Below are positions 1 to 8,206 of a stretch of DNA of 64,000 bases, one piece after another. The DNA is from Acidobacteriota bacterium (GTDB taxonomy: Bacteria > Acidobacteriota > Vicinamibacteria > Vicinamibacterales > SCN-69-37), in contig JADJUS010000022.1 of assembly GCA_016716905.1 (NCBI GenBank), positions 806,001-870,000 on the forward strand, given 5' to 3'. The notes beneath the pieces are model-generated. The model was not told the origin of the DNA, did no database searches, and saw nothing but the letters and a program-made list of their open reading frames with translations. Made by a program: the position numbers and the translations under genes. Every line of letters begins with the position of its first letter. Position 1 is the stretch's first letter.

Positions 1-1
1 C

Positions 2-280
2 CGTCGCCGGCGGCCCGTGTCCATTGATCCCGCGCTGATCGAAATTGAGGACGAGCGGTTCTCGCCCGCTGCCCCGGATTCAGCGGCGGTGATTGGCTGG
101 GGCCTGGCCCAGTTGCGGCGCGGACACGCGGATGTCCTTGAAGCGTTTTACTTCGACGGCAAGTCCGTGCGCGAAATCGCCACAGCGCACTCGACGTCCG
201 AGCGCGCGATCGAAGGCCGGCTTCGACGTGCCCGGGCCAAACTGAAAACACACCTCGACCGGATCCTGCGGAGGGACTGA
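2..280 (+). CDS. ECF-type RNA polymerase sigma factor, C-terminal part
   Basis: The frame is open to the left edge of the window, so only the last 92 residues are seen. The stretch from about QLRRGHADVLEAFY to the end has the pattern of sigma-70 region 4: a helix, then a helix-turn-helix (SVREIATAHSTSERAIEGRL) that would contact the -35 element, and a basic tail (RRARAKLKTHL). This is the usual C-terminal end of a group IV (ECF) sigma factor. The next gene starts 3 bases after the stop and is probably co-transcribed, as partner proteins of ECF sigma factors usually are. The N-terminal region 2 lies outside the window, so the subgroup cannot be assigned. Confidence 0.85.
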   Translation, partial: RRRRPVSIDPALIEIEDERFSPAAPDSAAVIGWGLAQLRRGHADVLEAFYFDGKSVREIATAHSTSERAIEGRLRRARAKLKTHLDRILRRD

Positions 281-282
281 CC

Positions 283-1221
283 ATGCATGAACCCAACGAC
301 GAATTTGTGAAGCGGCTGGAATGGCAGGTAGGCCTTGAGACGCGCCGCCGCAATCGCCTGGCCGATGCGCCGAAGCAGTTGTGGTGGCGATCGGCCTGGG
401 TCATTGCGGCCTCGATGGTCATTTCGATGGCCATCGGCGGTGCCGCCGTCGCAACCGCCTATGAGGCGCAGGCCAGCGGCCGCCGCGAGCAGATTGTCTC
501 GAACCTTGAGCAACGTTCTGATCTCGCGAAGCAGCGGCTGGCCCTCGCCACCGCCGAACTCGCATCCGCTGAGCGTCGTTTCGAAGTCGGGATGGGAACC
601 GACCAGCAGATCATGGACGCCGGCCTCACCGTGGCCGCCGCTCAGGCGCAGATCGAGTCCATTGCACTCGACCTGGCCGAAGTCCGGATTACCGGCCAGG
701 ATCCTCGGAACGAATTGTCAGCGCCGGCCGTTTCGGGTCGCGACTTTGTCGGCGAACGGTTGCGCGTGGCCCTGTCAGTGCCTGAGAAGACGCTGGCACT
801 GGAACGGAAGCTGGCAGAAAGCGTGCAGCGGCGCGTAGAGATCGGCACGATGGAGCCAATCCTGGTGGAGGTCTCGCGCGCGCGCATTCTGGACCTGGAG
901 GCGTCCATTGACACCATCCGCAGAAAGCTCCTGATCCGCCAGCAATTCCTCGGCGGCAAGATGGACAAAGTCGAAGCAGAACTGCGCGTCCTCGAGACGG
1001 AGGCCGAACAACAAATCAGCACGCTGAAACCCAAGCTCGCCCTGGCCACCACGGACGCGGATCGAATCGCGGCGAGGGTAGAGGTCGGGACTGCGCACCC
1101 TCTGGATCTGGCGGCAGCGAAGCTGCGCGGGATGGAAATGGCCACGGCGCTCAGCAAGGCCGAGCTTGAGTTGGCGGTCGTGCGCCGCCGGATTGATCAG
1201 CACCGGGCGGGGCGGGACTGA
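283..1221 (+). CDS. Single-pass membrane protein with TolC-like coiled-coil repeats
   Basis: The protein has 312 residues with a short cytoplasmic N-terminus, one hydrophobic segment at about 38-60, and a long, mostly helical extracytoplasmic part. That part contains three copies of a motif R-(F/V)-E-(V/I)-G at residues 99-103, 184-188 and 265-269. Each copy is followed by a helix of the type seen in outer-membrane efflux proteins (TolC/OEP helices). It directly follows the sigma factor gene, the position in which anti-sigma factors are found, but no zinc anti-sigma motif is visible. It could be a membrane-bound sigma regulator or an envelope scaffold; the function is not established. Confidence 0.7.
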   Translation: MHEPNDEFVKRLEWQVGLETRRRNRLADAPKQLWWRSAWVIAASMVISMAIGGAAVATAYEAQASGRREQIVSNLEQRSDLAKQRLALATAELASAERRFEVGMGTDQQIMDAGLTVAAAQAQIESIALDLAEVRITGQDPRNELSAPAVSGRDFVGERLRVALSVPEKTLALERKLAESVQRRVEIGTMEPILVEVSRARILDLEASIDTIRRKLLIRQQFLGGKMDKVEAELRVLETEAEQQISTLKPKLALATTDADRIAARVEVGTAHPLDLAAAKLRGMEMATALSKAELELAVVRRRIDQHRAGRD

Positions 1222-1222
1222 G

Positions 1223-1729
1223 TCAGCGCGCCGACACGTGTTTCTGCACGTCGGCCAGGTACTGCTCCATCGTCGCGGTCTGCGAGAAGACGTAGCGCGC
1301 AAGGAAACGGAAGATCGGGTTGTAGACCTCGCCGTCTTCCGTAATCGTCAGGCGCGTGCCGCCGCCTTCCGCAGCAAGGTCGTACGTCCACGTGCCGCCG
1401 AAGGGTTGCTCCGGGTCATCAATCCGAGTGAGGAACCGAGACGGCGAGACTGACGATTCGATCCTGAAGATGATCGGGCCATTGCTGCCGTCTTCCCGAA
1501 ACCGTCTGCCGCGACCATCGTCGGGCAGGATTTCGACCGCGGTCACGCCGGTGCGCCAGGACGGGTATTGATCCACCTGGGTCACGGCGCCGAAGACGCG
1601 AGCGGGCAGTGCGTCGATCACGGCACTTCGAGAGGCGGTGTGGCCGACGGGAAGCATCCAACCGACGACGGCCATCAGCCCGACCAGCCCGACGAGGACG
1701 GCGAATCCCACGAAGACCCGTTTGAACAC
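1223..1729 (-). CDS. SRPBCC (START/polyketide cyclase-like) family protein with N-terminal membrane anchor
   Basis: The protein has 168 residues. Residues 4-28 are hydrophobic and probably form an anchor or signal. The rest follows the SRPBCC fold: a first strand and helix (SRSAVIDALPARVFGAV), W58-type core residues (YPSWRTGVTAVEIL), a central sheet with TWTYDLAAEGGGTRLTIT, and a C-terminal long helix (TMEQYLADVQKHVSAR). These proteins bind hydrophobic ligands, but no specific ligand can be read off. The start is a GTG 10 bases after the stop of the ABC permease gene, so it is the third gene of a probable operon. A TAGGAT sequence lies 7 bases upstream of the GTG and overlaps that stop codon. 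Confidence 0.8.
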   Translation of the reverse strand: MFKRVFVGFAVLVGLVGLMAVVGWMLPVGHTASRSAVIDALPARVFGAVTQVDQYPSWRTGVTAVEILPDDGRGRRFREDGSNGPIIFRIESSVSPSRFLTRIDDPEQPFGGTWTYDLAAEGGGTRLTITEDGEVYNPIFRFLARYVFSQTATMEQYLADVQKHVSAR

Positions 1730-1739
1730 GACGGGGATC

Positions 1740-2498
1740 CTACGCTACATCCCGCCGCGCAAATTGCCACGCGCCGAACGCGGTAATCGCGGCGGCACCG
1801 ATGGCGCTGAACACGGCCGGGTGGATCACGGCGCCAGGCAGCGGTCGCAGCGTATGCAGGGTGAGCGACCACGGAAACCAGGGTCCGTATTCCGGTGAGT
1901 TGACCGCCATGAAGCCGACGACCATGGCGCACATGCCGAACCCCATCGCGGCGATGAATGAAGGCCATCGCAGGCTCACCCAATGCTGGATGGCCACCGC
2001 CATCAGGGCTGCAGCGGTGATCTTGAGGAGGGGCCACGCGACCACTCCCATCGGTAACGCCACGATCTTGAGGTCTGGAGCAAACTGCCTGAGCAACAGT
2101 CCGCTGACCATGGTGCCGGCGAAGAGCACGACGTGCGCGATCGCGACCAGTGTCAGGGTGACGATGAATTTGCTGACGTACACCGTCCATCGCGGCACCG
2201 GCATCGTCATCAGGTACTTCCAGTTGCGATCGGTGTGTTCCAGGCCCGCGAGCAGCGAGGTCTCGAGCGTAATGAACAGCGGCAGCATCAGCATCGTCCA
2301 CAGCGAGATGCTGTTCCTGCCAATGCTGTCCCACACATCGGGATTCTGGCGGACGAGGGATGAGGTGCCCATGATCCCGAGCAGAAAGTAGAGGAAGACC
2401 ACCACCAGCGGCAGCACGGTCATGCGGAGCGCCAACGTGCGCCGCAGTTTCATGTACTCAGTTGCGAGCACGGCGGGAAGCGCCTGGAGGCCGATCAT
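1740..2498 (-). CDS. ABC-2 type exporter permease
   Basis: This is a 252-residue integral membrane protein with about six hydrophobic segments. The arrangement is N-terminal helix (LALRMTVLPLVVVFLYFLL), a long loop containing LEHTDRNWKYLMTMPVPR, and later segments near residues 110-135, 150-170, 180-198 and 225-245. The E-x-x-x-R-(N/T)-W-K-x-L pattern is typical of BcrB/ABC-2 permeases that work with BcrA-like ATPases in lipid or peptide export and bacitracin-type resistance. Its start overlaps the upstream ATPase stop by 4 bases, indicating translational coupling. The substrate is unknown. Confidence 0.85.
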   Translation of the reverse strand: MIGLQALPAVLATEYMKLRRTLALRMTVLPLVVVFLYFLLGIMGTSSLVRQNPDVWDSIGRNSISLWTMLMLPLFITLETSLLAGLEHTDRNWKYLMTMPVPRWTVYVSKFIVTLTLVAIAHVVLFAGTMVSGLLLRQFAPDLKIVALPMGVVAWPLLKITAAALMAVAIQHWVSLRWPSFIAAMGFGMCAMVVGFMAVNSPEYGPWFPWSLTLHTLRPLPGAVIHPAVFSAIGAAAITAFGAWQFARRDVA

Positions 2499-3397
2499 CG
2501 GACCTCCGATTGCGTCATGCCAAGAAACATGTGTTCCAGCGAGTCTTCCTCGTGCACGAGCTGATGGACGTCGAACCCGGCTTCAACGAGAATCCGGTTG
2601 AGCGCCGCGGCTGGGGCGGTGGCTGCGGCGATCAGCGCCTCACCCTGCCGATCTGTGGACCAGCCGCGCGCATTCAGAAGGACGGCGGCGGCGGCCGGAC
2701 GGTCCACGATAACGCGCAAGCGTGACTGGCGTCGCGCGGCGAGATCGGCGACAGCGCCCTGAAACACCATCGTGCCCTGCGACAGGATGCCCACGTGTGT
2801 GGCCAGTTGTTCCACCTCACTCAGGAGATGGCTCGAGAGGAACACGGTCACTCCGTGTTCGGACGGCATAGATTTCAACAGTTGGCGTACCTCGTGGATG
2901 CCGGCCGGGTCCAGGCCATTGGTGGGCTCATCAAGCACCAGCAGTTCCGGTTGCCCGAGCAGTGCCTGTGCCAAACCAAGCCGCTGCCTCATGCCGAGGG
3001 AAAAATTTCCGACCAGCTTCCTGCCGACACTTGAGAGACCGACGGTCTCGAGGACGCGCGAGATATCAGCTGACCGACGTTGAAGCAGCCGCGCAGGGAT
3101 GGCCAGGTTCTCGGTGGCGGTCAGGTGCGGGTAGAGCGACGGCATCTCCACGAGCGACCCCACGCGCCGAAGCACGGCCAGACGCTCGGTGGCCAGAGGC
3201 AATCCAAACACAGTGATGGTGCCGCTGTCGGGCCGAATCAGCCCGAGGATCAGCCGGATGGACGTGCTCTTGCCGGCTCCGTTCGGGCCCAGAAACGCGT
3301 ACACGGCGCCTTCGGGCACTTCCAAGTCGAGGGCACGGACGGCTGGCTGGCCGTTAAACGCCCTGGACAGCGTCTGCGTCTCAATCAGGTTCGGCAC
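2495..3397 (-). CDS. ABC transporter ATP-binding protein (BcrA/NatA-like)
   Basis: The 300-residue ATPase drives the adjacent ABC-2 permease. Walker A is GPNGAGKST at residues 37-45. The signature is SLGMRQ at 133-138, Walker B with the catalytic glutamate is LLVLDEPTNGLD from about 152, and the H-loop is FLSSHLL. A roughly 90-residue C-terminal extension after the ATPase core resembles the regulatory tail of drug/bacteriocin-resistance ATPases. The start is GTG with only a weak Shine-Dalgarno sequence. A 16-bp palindrome 8 bases upstream could be an operator. The gene is divergent from the VWA gene. Confidence 0.9.
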   Translation of the reverse strand: MPNLIETQTLSRAFNGQPAVRALDLEVPEGAVYAFLGPNGAGKSTSIRLILGLIRPDSGTITVFGLPLATERLAVLRRVGSLVEMPSLYPHLTATENLAIPARLLQRRSADISRVLETVGLSSVGRKLVGNFSLGMRQRLGLAQALLGQPELLVLDEPTNGLDPAGIHEVRQLLKSMPSEHGVTVFLSSHLLSEVEQLATHVGILSQGTMVFQGAVADLAARRQSRLRVIVDRPAAAAVLLNARGWSTDRQGEALIAAATAPAAALNRILVEAGFDVHQLVHEEDSLEHMFLGMTQSEVR

Positions 3398-3404
3398 GCC
3401 GGTG

Positions 3405-3420
3405 GTTGGACGTGTCCAAC
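3405..3420. promoter_or_regulatory. Perfect 16-bp palindrome, possible operator
   Basis: GTTGGAC-GT-GTCCAAC is a 7-bp perfect inverted repeat with a 2-base spacer. It lies 8 bases before the GTG of the ABC ATPase and about 85 bases before the divergent VWA gene. Its size and position suit a dimeric repressor site. No regulator is encoded next to it, so the role is inferred. Confidence 0.35.
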
Positions 3421-3500
3421 AAGTGGAAGTTCATTGTGTCGGCCCTCCCAGCGACCGAAAACGGCCACTCCAGAGTAGACTCTCAGCCGGAGGATTGACC

Positions 3501-4382
3501 ATGACTCGCCTGCGCCATCTCGTTCCCACCCTGTGCTTCATTGTGATCGCGGCTTCCGCACCTGTTGGGCTTTGGGCCGGACAGGCGACGCGCACGGTGT
3601 ATGTGTCGGTCATGGACTCCACAGGTGCGCCGGTCGGCGACATGAAGCCGGAGGAATTCAGCGTCAAGGAAGACGGCACGGCGCGCACCATTGCCAAAGT
3701 GGAGCGGGCCTCAGAGCCGATTCACTACGTGATCATGGTGGACACGACGCCGGCGGCGGGCCGGGCGGTGAATGACATTCGCACAGCGGTGAAGGCCTTC
3801 ACCGCGCTGTTGCTGAGTGCCGATCCGAAGACGCAGTTTTCGTTTGTGGAGTTTGGCGGAGCCGCCATGACCGTGATGGACTTCACCTCCGAGCAGGCGA
3901 AGATCGATGCCGGCCTCGGCAAGCTGATGCCCAAACCCAGTGAGTCGGTGTTGAATGAAGCGCTGGTCGAGGTGTCGAAAACATTGGCGGCGTTGCCACC
4001 AACCACGCGCAAGGTCATTCTGACCATCAACATGGAACCCACGATCGACTCCACGAACGTGCAGGCGAGGCAGGTGGCCGAGGAAGTGCGCAAGTCAGGC
4101 GCCATCGTCTGGTCGGTGGCACTGCAGGAAGGCGCACGGCGCGATTCCAACCGTGAAAACCTGCTGAAGGGGTTGGCGGCCAACACCGGGGGCCGGTGGG
4201 TGGTACTTCAGGGACCGAGCCAGACCAACCTGGGCGCATTCCTGCGCAGCATCGCGGCCAACTCGTTTTCGCAGTACGCCGTGACGTATACGCCGGGTGA
4301 GAGCGCCACGCCGGTGAAAGTCACCGACGTGGCCGTGTCGCGTCCGGGAGTGCTGGCACTCTCGATGAAGTGGAGCCGCTAG
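3501..4382 (+). CDS. Secreted VWFA-related (acidobacterial-type) domain protein
   Basis: The product has 293 residues with a signal peptide (MTRLRHLVPTLCFIVIAASA, cleavage probably after the VGLWAG region). The mature part begins RTVYVSVMDSTGAPVGDMK-PEEFSVKEDG, the opening typical of the VWFA-related domain family that is greatly expanded in Acidobacteriota, followed by a von Willebrand A fold (HYVIMVDTTPAAG). The metal site is degenerate: D-T-T-P-A stands where D-x-S-x-S is expected. The start at 3501 has GGAGG 8 bases upstream, and the frame further upstream is antisense to the ABC ATPase and its leader. It is probably an extracytoplasmic protein-interaction module. The stop abuts the convergent YtxH stop codon. 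Confidence 0.85.
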   Translation: MTRLRHLVPTLCFIVIAASAPVGLWAGQATRTVYVSVMDSTGAPVGDMKPEEFSVKEDGTARTIAKVERASEPIHYVIMVDTTPAAGRAVNDIRTAVKAFTALLLSADPKTQFSFVEFGGAAMTVMDFTSEQAKIDAGLGKLMPKPSESVLNEALVEVSKTLAALPPTTRKVILTINMEPTIDSTNVQARQVAEEVRKSGAIVWSVALQEGARRDSNRENLLKGLAANTGGRWVVLQGPSQTNLGAFLRSIAANSFSQYAVTYTPGESATPVKVTDVAVSRPGVLALSMKWSR

Positions 4383-4712
4383 TTACATACGTTCGTTGAC
4401 AGCTTTGGCGGCCGCGTTGGTGGCGTCCACCGCCGTCTGTCGCACGTTCTCGTACGTCTCCACGCCACGCTGCGTGGCCTTCTTCCCCCGTTCCACCAGG
4501 TCGTCGACCGCGTGAGAAACGGTTTCGTACCCGTCAGTCGCGCTCCGGCGAAGCCGCCCTGTGGAGTCGTAAATTTGCTGCCGCAATTCGGCACCTGCCT
4601 TGGGCGCCAGGAGCATCCCAACGGCCGCGCCTACCGCGGCGCCACACAGCAGCCCCATCACAAAGCCGCCACCGTTGCTGTCATTTTCAAAAGTCTTCAT
4701 TTCACGCATCAT
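4383..4712 (-). CDS. YtxH domain-containing protein
   Basis: The protein has 109 residues. The glycine/alanine-rich hydrophobic stretch GFVMGLLCGAAVGAAVGMLLAPKAGAE is followed by a long charged amphipathic helix, the YtxH architecture (TM-LLAPKxGxELR). YtxH proteins are envelope-associated general-stress proteins of unclear biochemical role. It overlaps the preceding DUF948-like gene by 11 bases, and the two are commonly paired. The longer helix (ATQRGVETYENVRQTAVDATNAA) resembles LEA-like repeats. Confidence 0.85.
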   Translation of the reverse strand: MMREMKTFENDSNGGGFVMGLLCGAAVGAAVGMLLAPKAGAELRQQIYDSTGRLRRSATDGYETVSHAVDDLVERGKKATQRGVETYENVRQTAVDATNAAAKAVNERM

Positions 4713-5154
4713 TGCCTCCTTCGTTAACGAACCTGTCTAAGTCGCGATCTTTTGGGGCCGGCCGCTTCAAGCGCGCGGCCTTGCCCGCGGCGCGAAACGA
4801 CGACACCGCGGCGAGCACACCCTTGGTGACCGCCCAGCCGGGCATCACCGTCGAGGTCACGACCGATGCCGCGTGGCTGAGGCCGCCGTTGATGCCCTGC
4901 ACGGTTTGCTGAACACGGTCACCGGCGTGGCGGATACGCGCCACTTCCGTGCTGACGGTATCGAGCACATCGTTCACGCGCCGTGTGAGCGGTTCAATGT
5001 GGCGGCGCTCCAGTTCATCAATCGTCCGTCGGCTGTGCGCGTACAGGCGATAGCCAAAGATGGTGAGAGCGGCCAGCGCCGCAATCTCCACGACGCTCGC
5101 CACGGCGAGAACCGCCATCCACATATTCAAGTTGCTGAGCTGATCGGCCGTCAT
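4702..5154 (-). CDS. DUF948-like membrane protein
   Basis: The 150-residue protein has one N-terminal membrane segment (MWMAVLAVASVVEIAALAAL). A helical region with heptad character follows (RTIDELERRHIEPLTRRVNDVLDTVSTEVARIRHAGDRV), as in DUF948 proteins that sit next to YtxH genes. The start at 5154 is preferred because GGGGAACTT precedes it; an ATG or GTG five codons earlier has no ribosome site. The role is probably membrane-associated stress response together with the YtxH protein, based on family pairing. Confidence 0.7.
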   Translation of the reverse strand: MTADQLSNLNMWMAVLAVASVVEIAALAALTIFGYRLYAHSRRTIDELERRHIEPLTRRVNDVLDTVSTEVARIRHAGDRVQQTVQGINGGLSHAASVVTSTVMPGWAVTKGVLAAVSSFRAAGKAARLKRPAPKDRDLDRFVNEGGNDA

Positions 5155-5294
5155 AAGTTCCCCACACACAGCGTAGTGGGCCGGCCTGCAATCGTCTGTC
5201 TCGTTTGCGACACTCGCTGCCTGCGGGGTGTGTCATCTGGGACAGCCAGGACTTCGTCGTCTCTGTGACAATGCCGAATTCAGGAGGTCTTCTT

Positions 5295-5606
5295 ATGATG
5301 CAGGTCATCGATCCGAAGCGATTCGACGCCTTTGTCCAGCTGCTGTCGCTACCCGACCCGGCGGACCTGCCTCGACGAGGCCGGATCCTGCGATGCGAAG
5401 GAGACCCAGACCGCCGTACCACACGGCTACCGGCGATTCTGATGGGCTGGCTGCAGCGGCGTTATCTTGAAATTGATCTGGAAGAGGCCACAGGCGCCGT
5501 GATTCGCGGTCACAAGACGCGCGCCCGGGCGGACCTCCGCCTGCTGCGCCCCACCGGCACCGACAGCCTTACAGGCTCCAGCGGAGCAAGACCGAGCCTA
5601 CGGTAA
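5295..5606 (+). CDS. Small hypothetical protein
   Basis: The 103-residue protein has no family that I recognise. The start at 5295 (ATG ATG) is supported by a strong AGGAGGT 6-12 bases upstream. The sequence is soluble and rich in arginine and leucine (FDAFVQLLSLPDPADLPRRGR, LMGWLQRRYLEIDLEEATGAV). The last 38 bases overlap the convergent fabH 3' end, so the final dozen residues are constrained by the opposite strand. Confidence 0.55.
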   Translation: MMQVIDPKRFDAFVQLLSLPDPADLPRRGRILRCEGDPDRRTTRLPAILMGWLQRRYLEIDLEEATGAVIRGHKTRARADLRLLRPTGTDSLTGSSGARPSLR

Positions 5607-6567
5607 AGCCCGCGCCGACCGACGTCAGCAGTACAAGATCGCCCTTTTTGAGCCGGCCTTCCTTGCGCGCGTCCACCAGCGCGAGAGGGATCGTCGCGGC
5701 GGTGGTGTTGCCGTAATGCTCGAGGTTGATGATCACCTTGTCCATCGGCAAGCCAATGCGCTCGGCCGTGGCCTCGATGATGCGACGATTGGCCTGGTGC
5801 GACACAAACAGGTCCAGGTCCGCGCCGGTGAGGCCGTTCTTCGTCAGCACACGTGTGGCGATCTCGCCGCTCTTGCGCACCGCAAACTTGAACACGGCGG
5901 CGCCGTCCTGCCTCATGTAATGCAGGCCCTGATCAACCGTCTCATGCGTGGCCGGCAACCGGCTGCCACCCGCAGGCATGCACAGAGCCTCGCCGCCATG
6001 GCCATCGATCTCATTCGCGAAGTCGATCAGGCACGGTTCATCCGGACCAGCCACCGACAGCACCACGGCGCCGGCGCCGTCTCCAAACAACACACAGGTT
6101 GATCGATCCTTGTAGTTGATGATCGACGACATGACATCGGCGCCCACCACCAGCGCGTGGTCGGACGCTCCAGACGCCACCATCTTCCACGCGGTCGTCA
6201 GCGAATACACAAACCCGGAACAGGCCGCACCCAGATCGAATCCCCAGGCATTCGTGGCGCCGATCTTGGCCTGCAGCACACACGCCGTGCTCGGGAAAAT
6301 GGTGTCGGGCGTGGTGGTGCCGAACACGATGAAGTCGATGTCCTCAGGCGTGAGTCCGGCCTCGGCGATTGCCGCCAGCGCAGCCGGCTTGGCGATATCG
6401 GAGGTCGCTTCGCCTGGCGCCACCTTGTGACGTTCGCGAATCCCCGTCCGCTGCAGGATCCACTCGTCCGAGGTGTCCACCAACTTCGACAAGTCGTCAT
6501 TCGTGATCACGCCGGGCGGAACGTAGGCGCCCAACCCCGCAATCTTCACCGGTCTCATCGTCACCAC
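5569..6567 (-). CDS. fabH: 3-oxoacyl-[acyl-carrier-protein] synthase III
   Basis: The product condenses acetyl-CoA (or a short branched starter) with malonyl-ACP to begin fatty-acid synthesis. At 332 residues it has the normal family length. The thiolase-fold catalytic triad is visible: Cys116 in AACSGFVYSL, His257 in SHQANRRII and Asn287 in YGNTTAATIP. The GTG start at 6567 is favoured by AAGGA 6 bases upstream; an ATG three codons later is possible. It starts 3 bases after the ruvB stop, so it is the last gene of the yebC-ruvCAB-fabH run. Confidence 0.95.
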   Translation of the reverse strand: MVTMRPVKIAGLGAYVPPGVITNDDLSKLVDTSDEWILQRTGIRERHKVAPGEATSDIAKPAALAAIAEAGLTPEDIDFIVFGTTTPDTIFPSTACVLQAKIGATNAWGFDLGAACSGFVYSLTTAWKMVASGASDHALVVGADVMSSIINYKDRSTCVLFGDGAGAVVLSVAGPDEPCLIDFANEIDGHGGEALCMPAGGSRLPATHETVDQGLHYMRQDGAAVFKFAVRKSGEIATRVLTKNGLTGADLDLFVSHQANRRIIEATAERIGLPMDKVIINLEHYGNTTAATIPLALVDARKEGRLKKGDLVLLTSVGAGFTVGSVLLRWSL

Positions 6568-7604
6568 AATCGATCCTTTCCAGGAGCCATCAGTCCGAAA
6601 TATTCATAGGCACGCGCAGTGGCGACTCGCCCCCGCGGTGTGCGATCGAGAAACCCTATCTGTATCAGATACGGCTCGTAGATATCCTCGATCGCGTCTT
6701 TTTCTTCCCCGATGGCGGCCGCAAGGCTGTTGAGCCCCACAGGGCCGCCGCCAAACTTGTCGATGATCGTGCGCAGCAGACGGCGATCGGCTTCATCAAA
6801 GCCGTGTTCGTCCACCTCCAGCAACTCCAGGGCCTTGTGACAGACCTCGGACGTGATCACGCCGTCGGCGCGCACTTCGGCGAAATCTCGAATGCGCCGC
6901 AACAGCCGATTGGCGATGCGGGGCGTCCCCCTGGACCTTCGGGCGATTTCCTCGCAGGCGCCAGGCGCCGTCTGCACGCCGAGGATTCGCGCCGATCGCG
7001 TGACGATCTCTGTCAGGTCCACGTCCTGGTAAAAATCCAGGCGATGGACGATGCCGAATCGGGCGCGGAGGGGCGACGTGAGGAGGCCCGCACGTGTGGT
7101 GGCGCCAATCAGCGTAAAGGGCTGGAGGGGAACCTTGACCGATCTCGCGCTCGGCCCCTGGCCGATCAGAATGTCGAGCTCGTGGTCCTCCATCGCCGGA
7201 TAGAGGATCTCTTCGATCACCGGACTCATACGGTGGATTTCGTCGATGAACAGGACTTCACGCGCCTGGAGCGAGGTCAGCATCGCGGCAAGGTCGCCGG
7301 GCTTCTCGATGACCGGCCCCGACGTGGCGCGGACGGGTACGCCCAGTTCGTTGCCGATCACGTACGCCAGCGTCGTTTTGCCGAGACCAGGCGGGCCGAA
7401 CAAGAGCACGTGGTCGAGCGCCTCTGCGCGTTGGCGCGCGGCGGTAATCGACACCTGAAGGTTCTCGCGCACGCGATCCTGGCCGATGTATTCGTCAAAC
7501 GTCCGCGGACGCAGTCCCGCGTCGTACTGCGCGTCGTCATCCTGCGGCGTCCCGTCGACGAGGTGGTCGCCAGGCATCGACTCATCGCTGCGCGGGTCGC
7601 TCAT
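6561..7604 (-). CDS. ruvB: Holliday junction branch migration helicase RuvB
   Basis: RuvB is the AAA+ motor that drives branch migration with RuvA during recombination repair. Walker A is GPPGLGKTT at residues 70-78, Walker B is LFIDEIHR from about 118, and sensor/arginine-finger regions follow (GATTRAGLLTSPLRARFGI). The C-terminal winged helix is LNSLAAAIGEEKDAIEDIYEPYLIQ and the typical end is F-L-D-R-T-P-R-G-R. The length of 347 is normal. The start ATGA overlaps the ruvA stop by 4 bases. Confidence 0.98.
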   Translation of the reverse strand: MSDPRSDESMPGDHLVDGTPQDDDAQYDAGLRPRTFDEYIGQDRVRENLQVSITAARQRAEALDHVLLFGPPGLGKTTLAYVIGNELGVPVRATSGPVIEKPGDLAAMLTSLQAREVLFIDEIHRMSPVIEEILYPAMEDHELDILIGQGPSARSVKVPLQPFTLIGATTRAGLLTSPLRARFGIVHRLDFYQDVDLTEIVTRSARILGVQTAPGACEEIARRSRGTPRIANRLLRRIRDFAEVRADGVITSEVCHKALELLEVDEHGFDEADRRLLRTIIDKFGGGPVGLNSLAAAIGEEKDAIEDIYEPYLIQIGFLDRTPRGRVATARAYEYFGLMAPGKDRLW

Positions 7605-8206
7605 CGCGCGAGTTCCTTCAGCACTTCACGCAGTGCCGGTTCAAACGCCATGACATCAGGCGCACGACCCAGTACGCGATCGACCGCCTTGTCGGCGGCT
7701 GCGCGCTGGTAGCCGAGGTTAGCCAGGGCCGAAAGCAGGTCTTCGCGCACGGCCGCGCCACCTGTGGATGGGCTGGCGGGCACCTGGCCGAAGTCCTGGG
7801 CGAGCCGGTCGCGCAACTCCACCACCAGGCGTTCGGCCGTCTTGCGTCCCACGCCGGGAATGGCCGTGAGGCGGCCGAGATCGTTGTCGCGAATGGCGCG
7901 ACCGAGATCCGACGGCTCGATCCCGGAGAGAATGGCGAGGGCGAGTTTGGGGCCGACACCATTGACGCCGATCAGGCGCTCGAAGAGCGTGTGCTCGAGC
8001 GCGGTGGCAAACCCGAACAACTGGATGATGTCCTCGCGCACATGGGTGTGGATGCGGAGCGCCACGGGTGAGCCCGCGTCGCCGAGTGTGTAGATCGTGG
8101 ACAGTGGCGCGAGCACTTCGTAGCCCACGCCCTGCACGTCAATCACCAGACGCTGCACGCGGCGCGCGTCTTTCTCGAGCAGACGACCCGAAAGGTAGGC
8201 GATCAC
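7601..8206 (-). CDS. ruvA: Holliday junction DNA-binding protein RuvA
   Basis: RuvA is the tetrameric junction-binding subunit of RuvAB. The 201-residue product has the OB-fold start (IAYLSGRLLEKDARRVQRLVIDVQGVGYEV). Two helix-hairpin-helix motifs follow (IGVNGVGPKLALAILSG and LTAIPGVGRKTAERLVVEL), and then a C-terminal RuvB-binding domain. The GTG at 8206 gives the exact family length and overlaps the ruvC stop by 4 bases. A much longer in-frame extension upstream is antisense-like and lies within ruvC. Confidence 0.97.
   Translation of the reverse strand: MIAYLSGRLLEKDARRVQRLVIDVQGVGYEVLAPLSTIYTLGDAGSPVALRIHTHVREDIIQLFGFATALEHTLFERLIGVNGVGPKLALAILSGIEPSDLGRAIRDNDLGRLTAIPGVGRKTAERLVVELRDRLAQDFGQVPASPSTGGAAVREDLLSALANLGYQRAAADKAVDRVLGRAPDVMAFEPALREVLKELAR

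Noticed and set aside
1737..1742. TAGGAT as a promoter for the SRPBCC gene
   Set aside because: It has the right spacing to GTG 1729 but its TAG is the permease stop codon, and the gene sits in an operon. The match may be fortuitous, so it was not listed as a feature.
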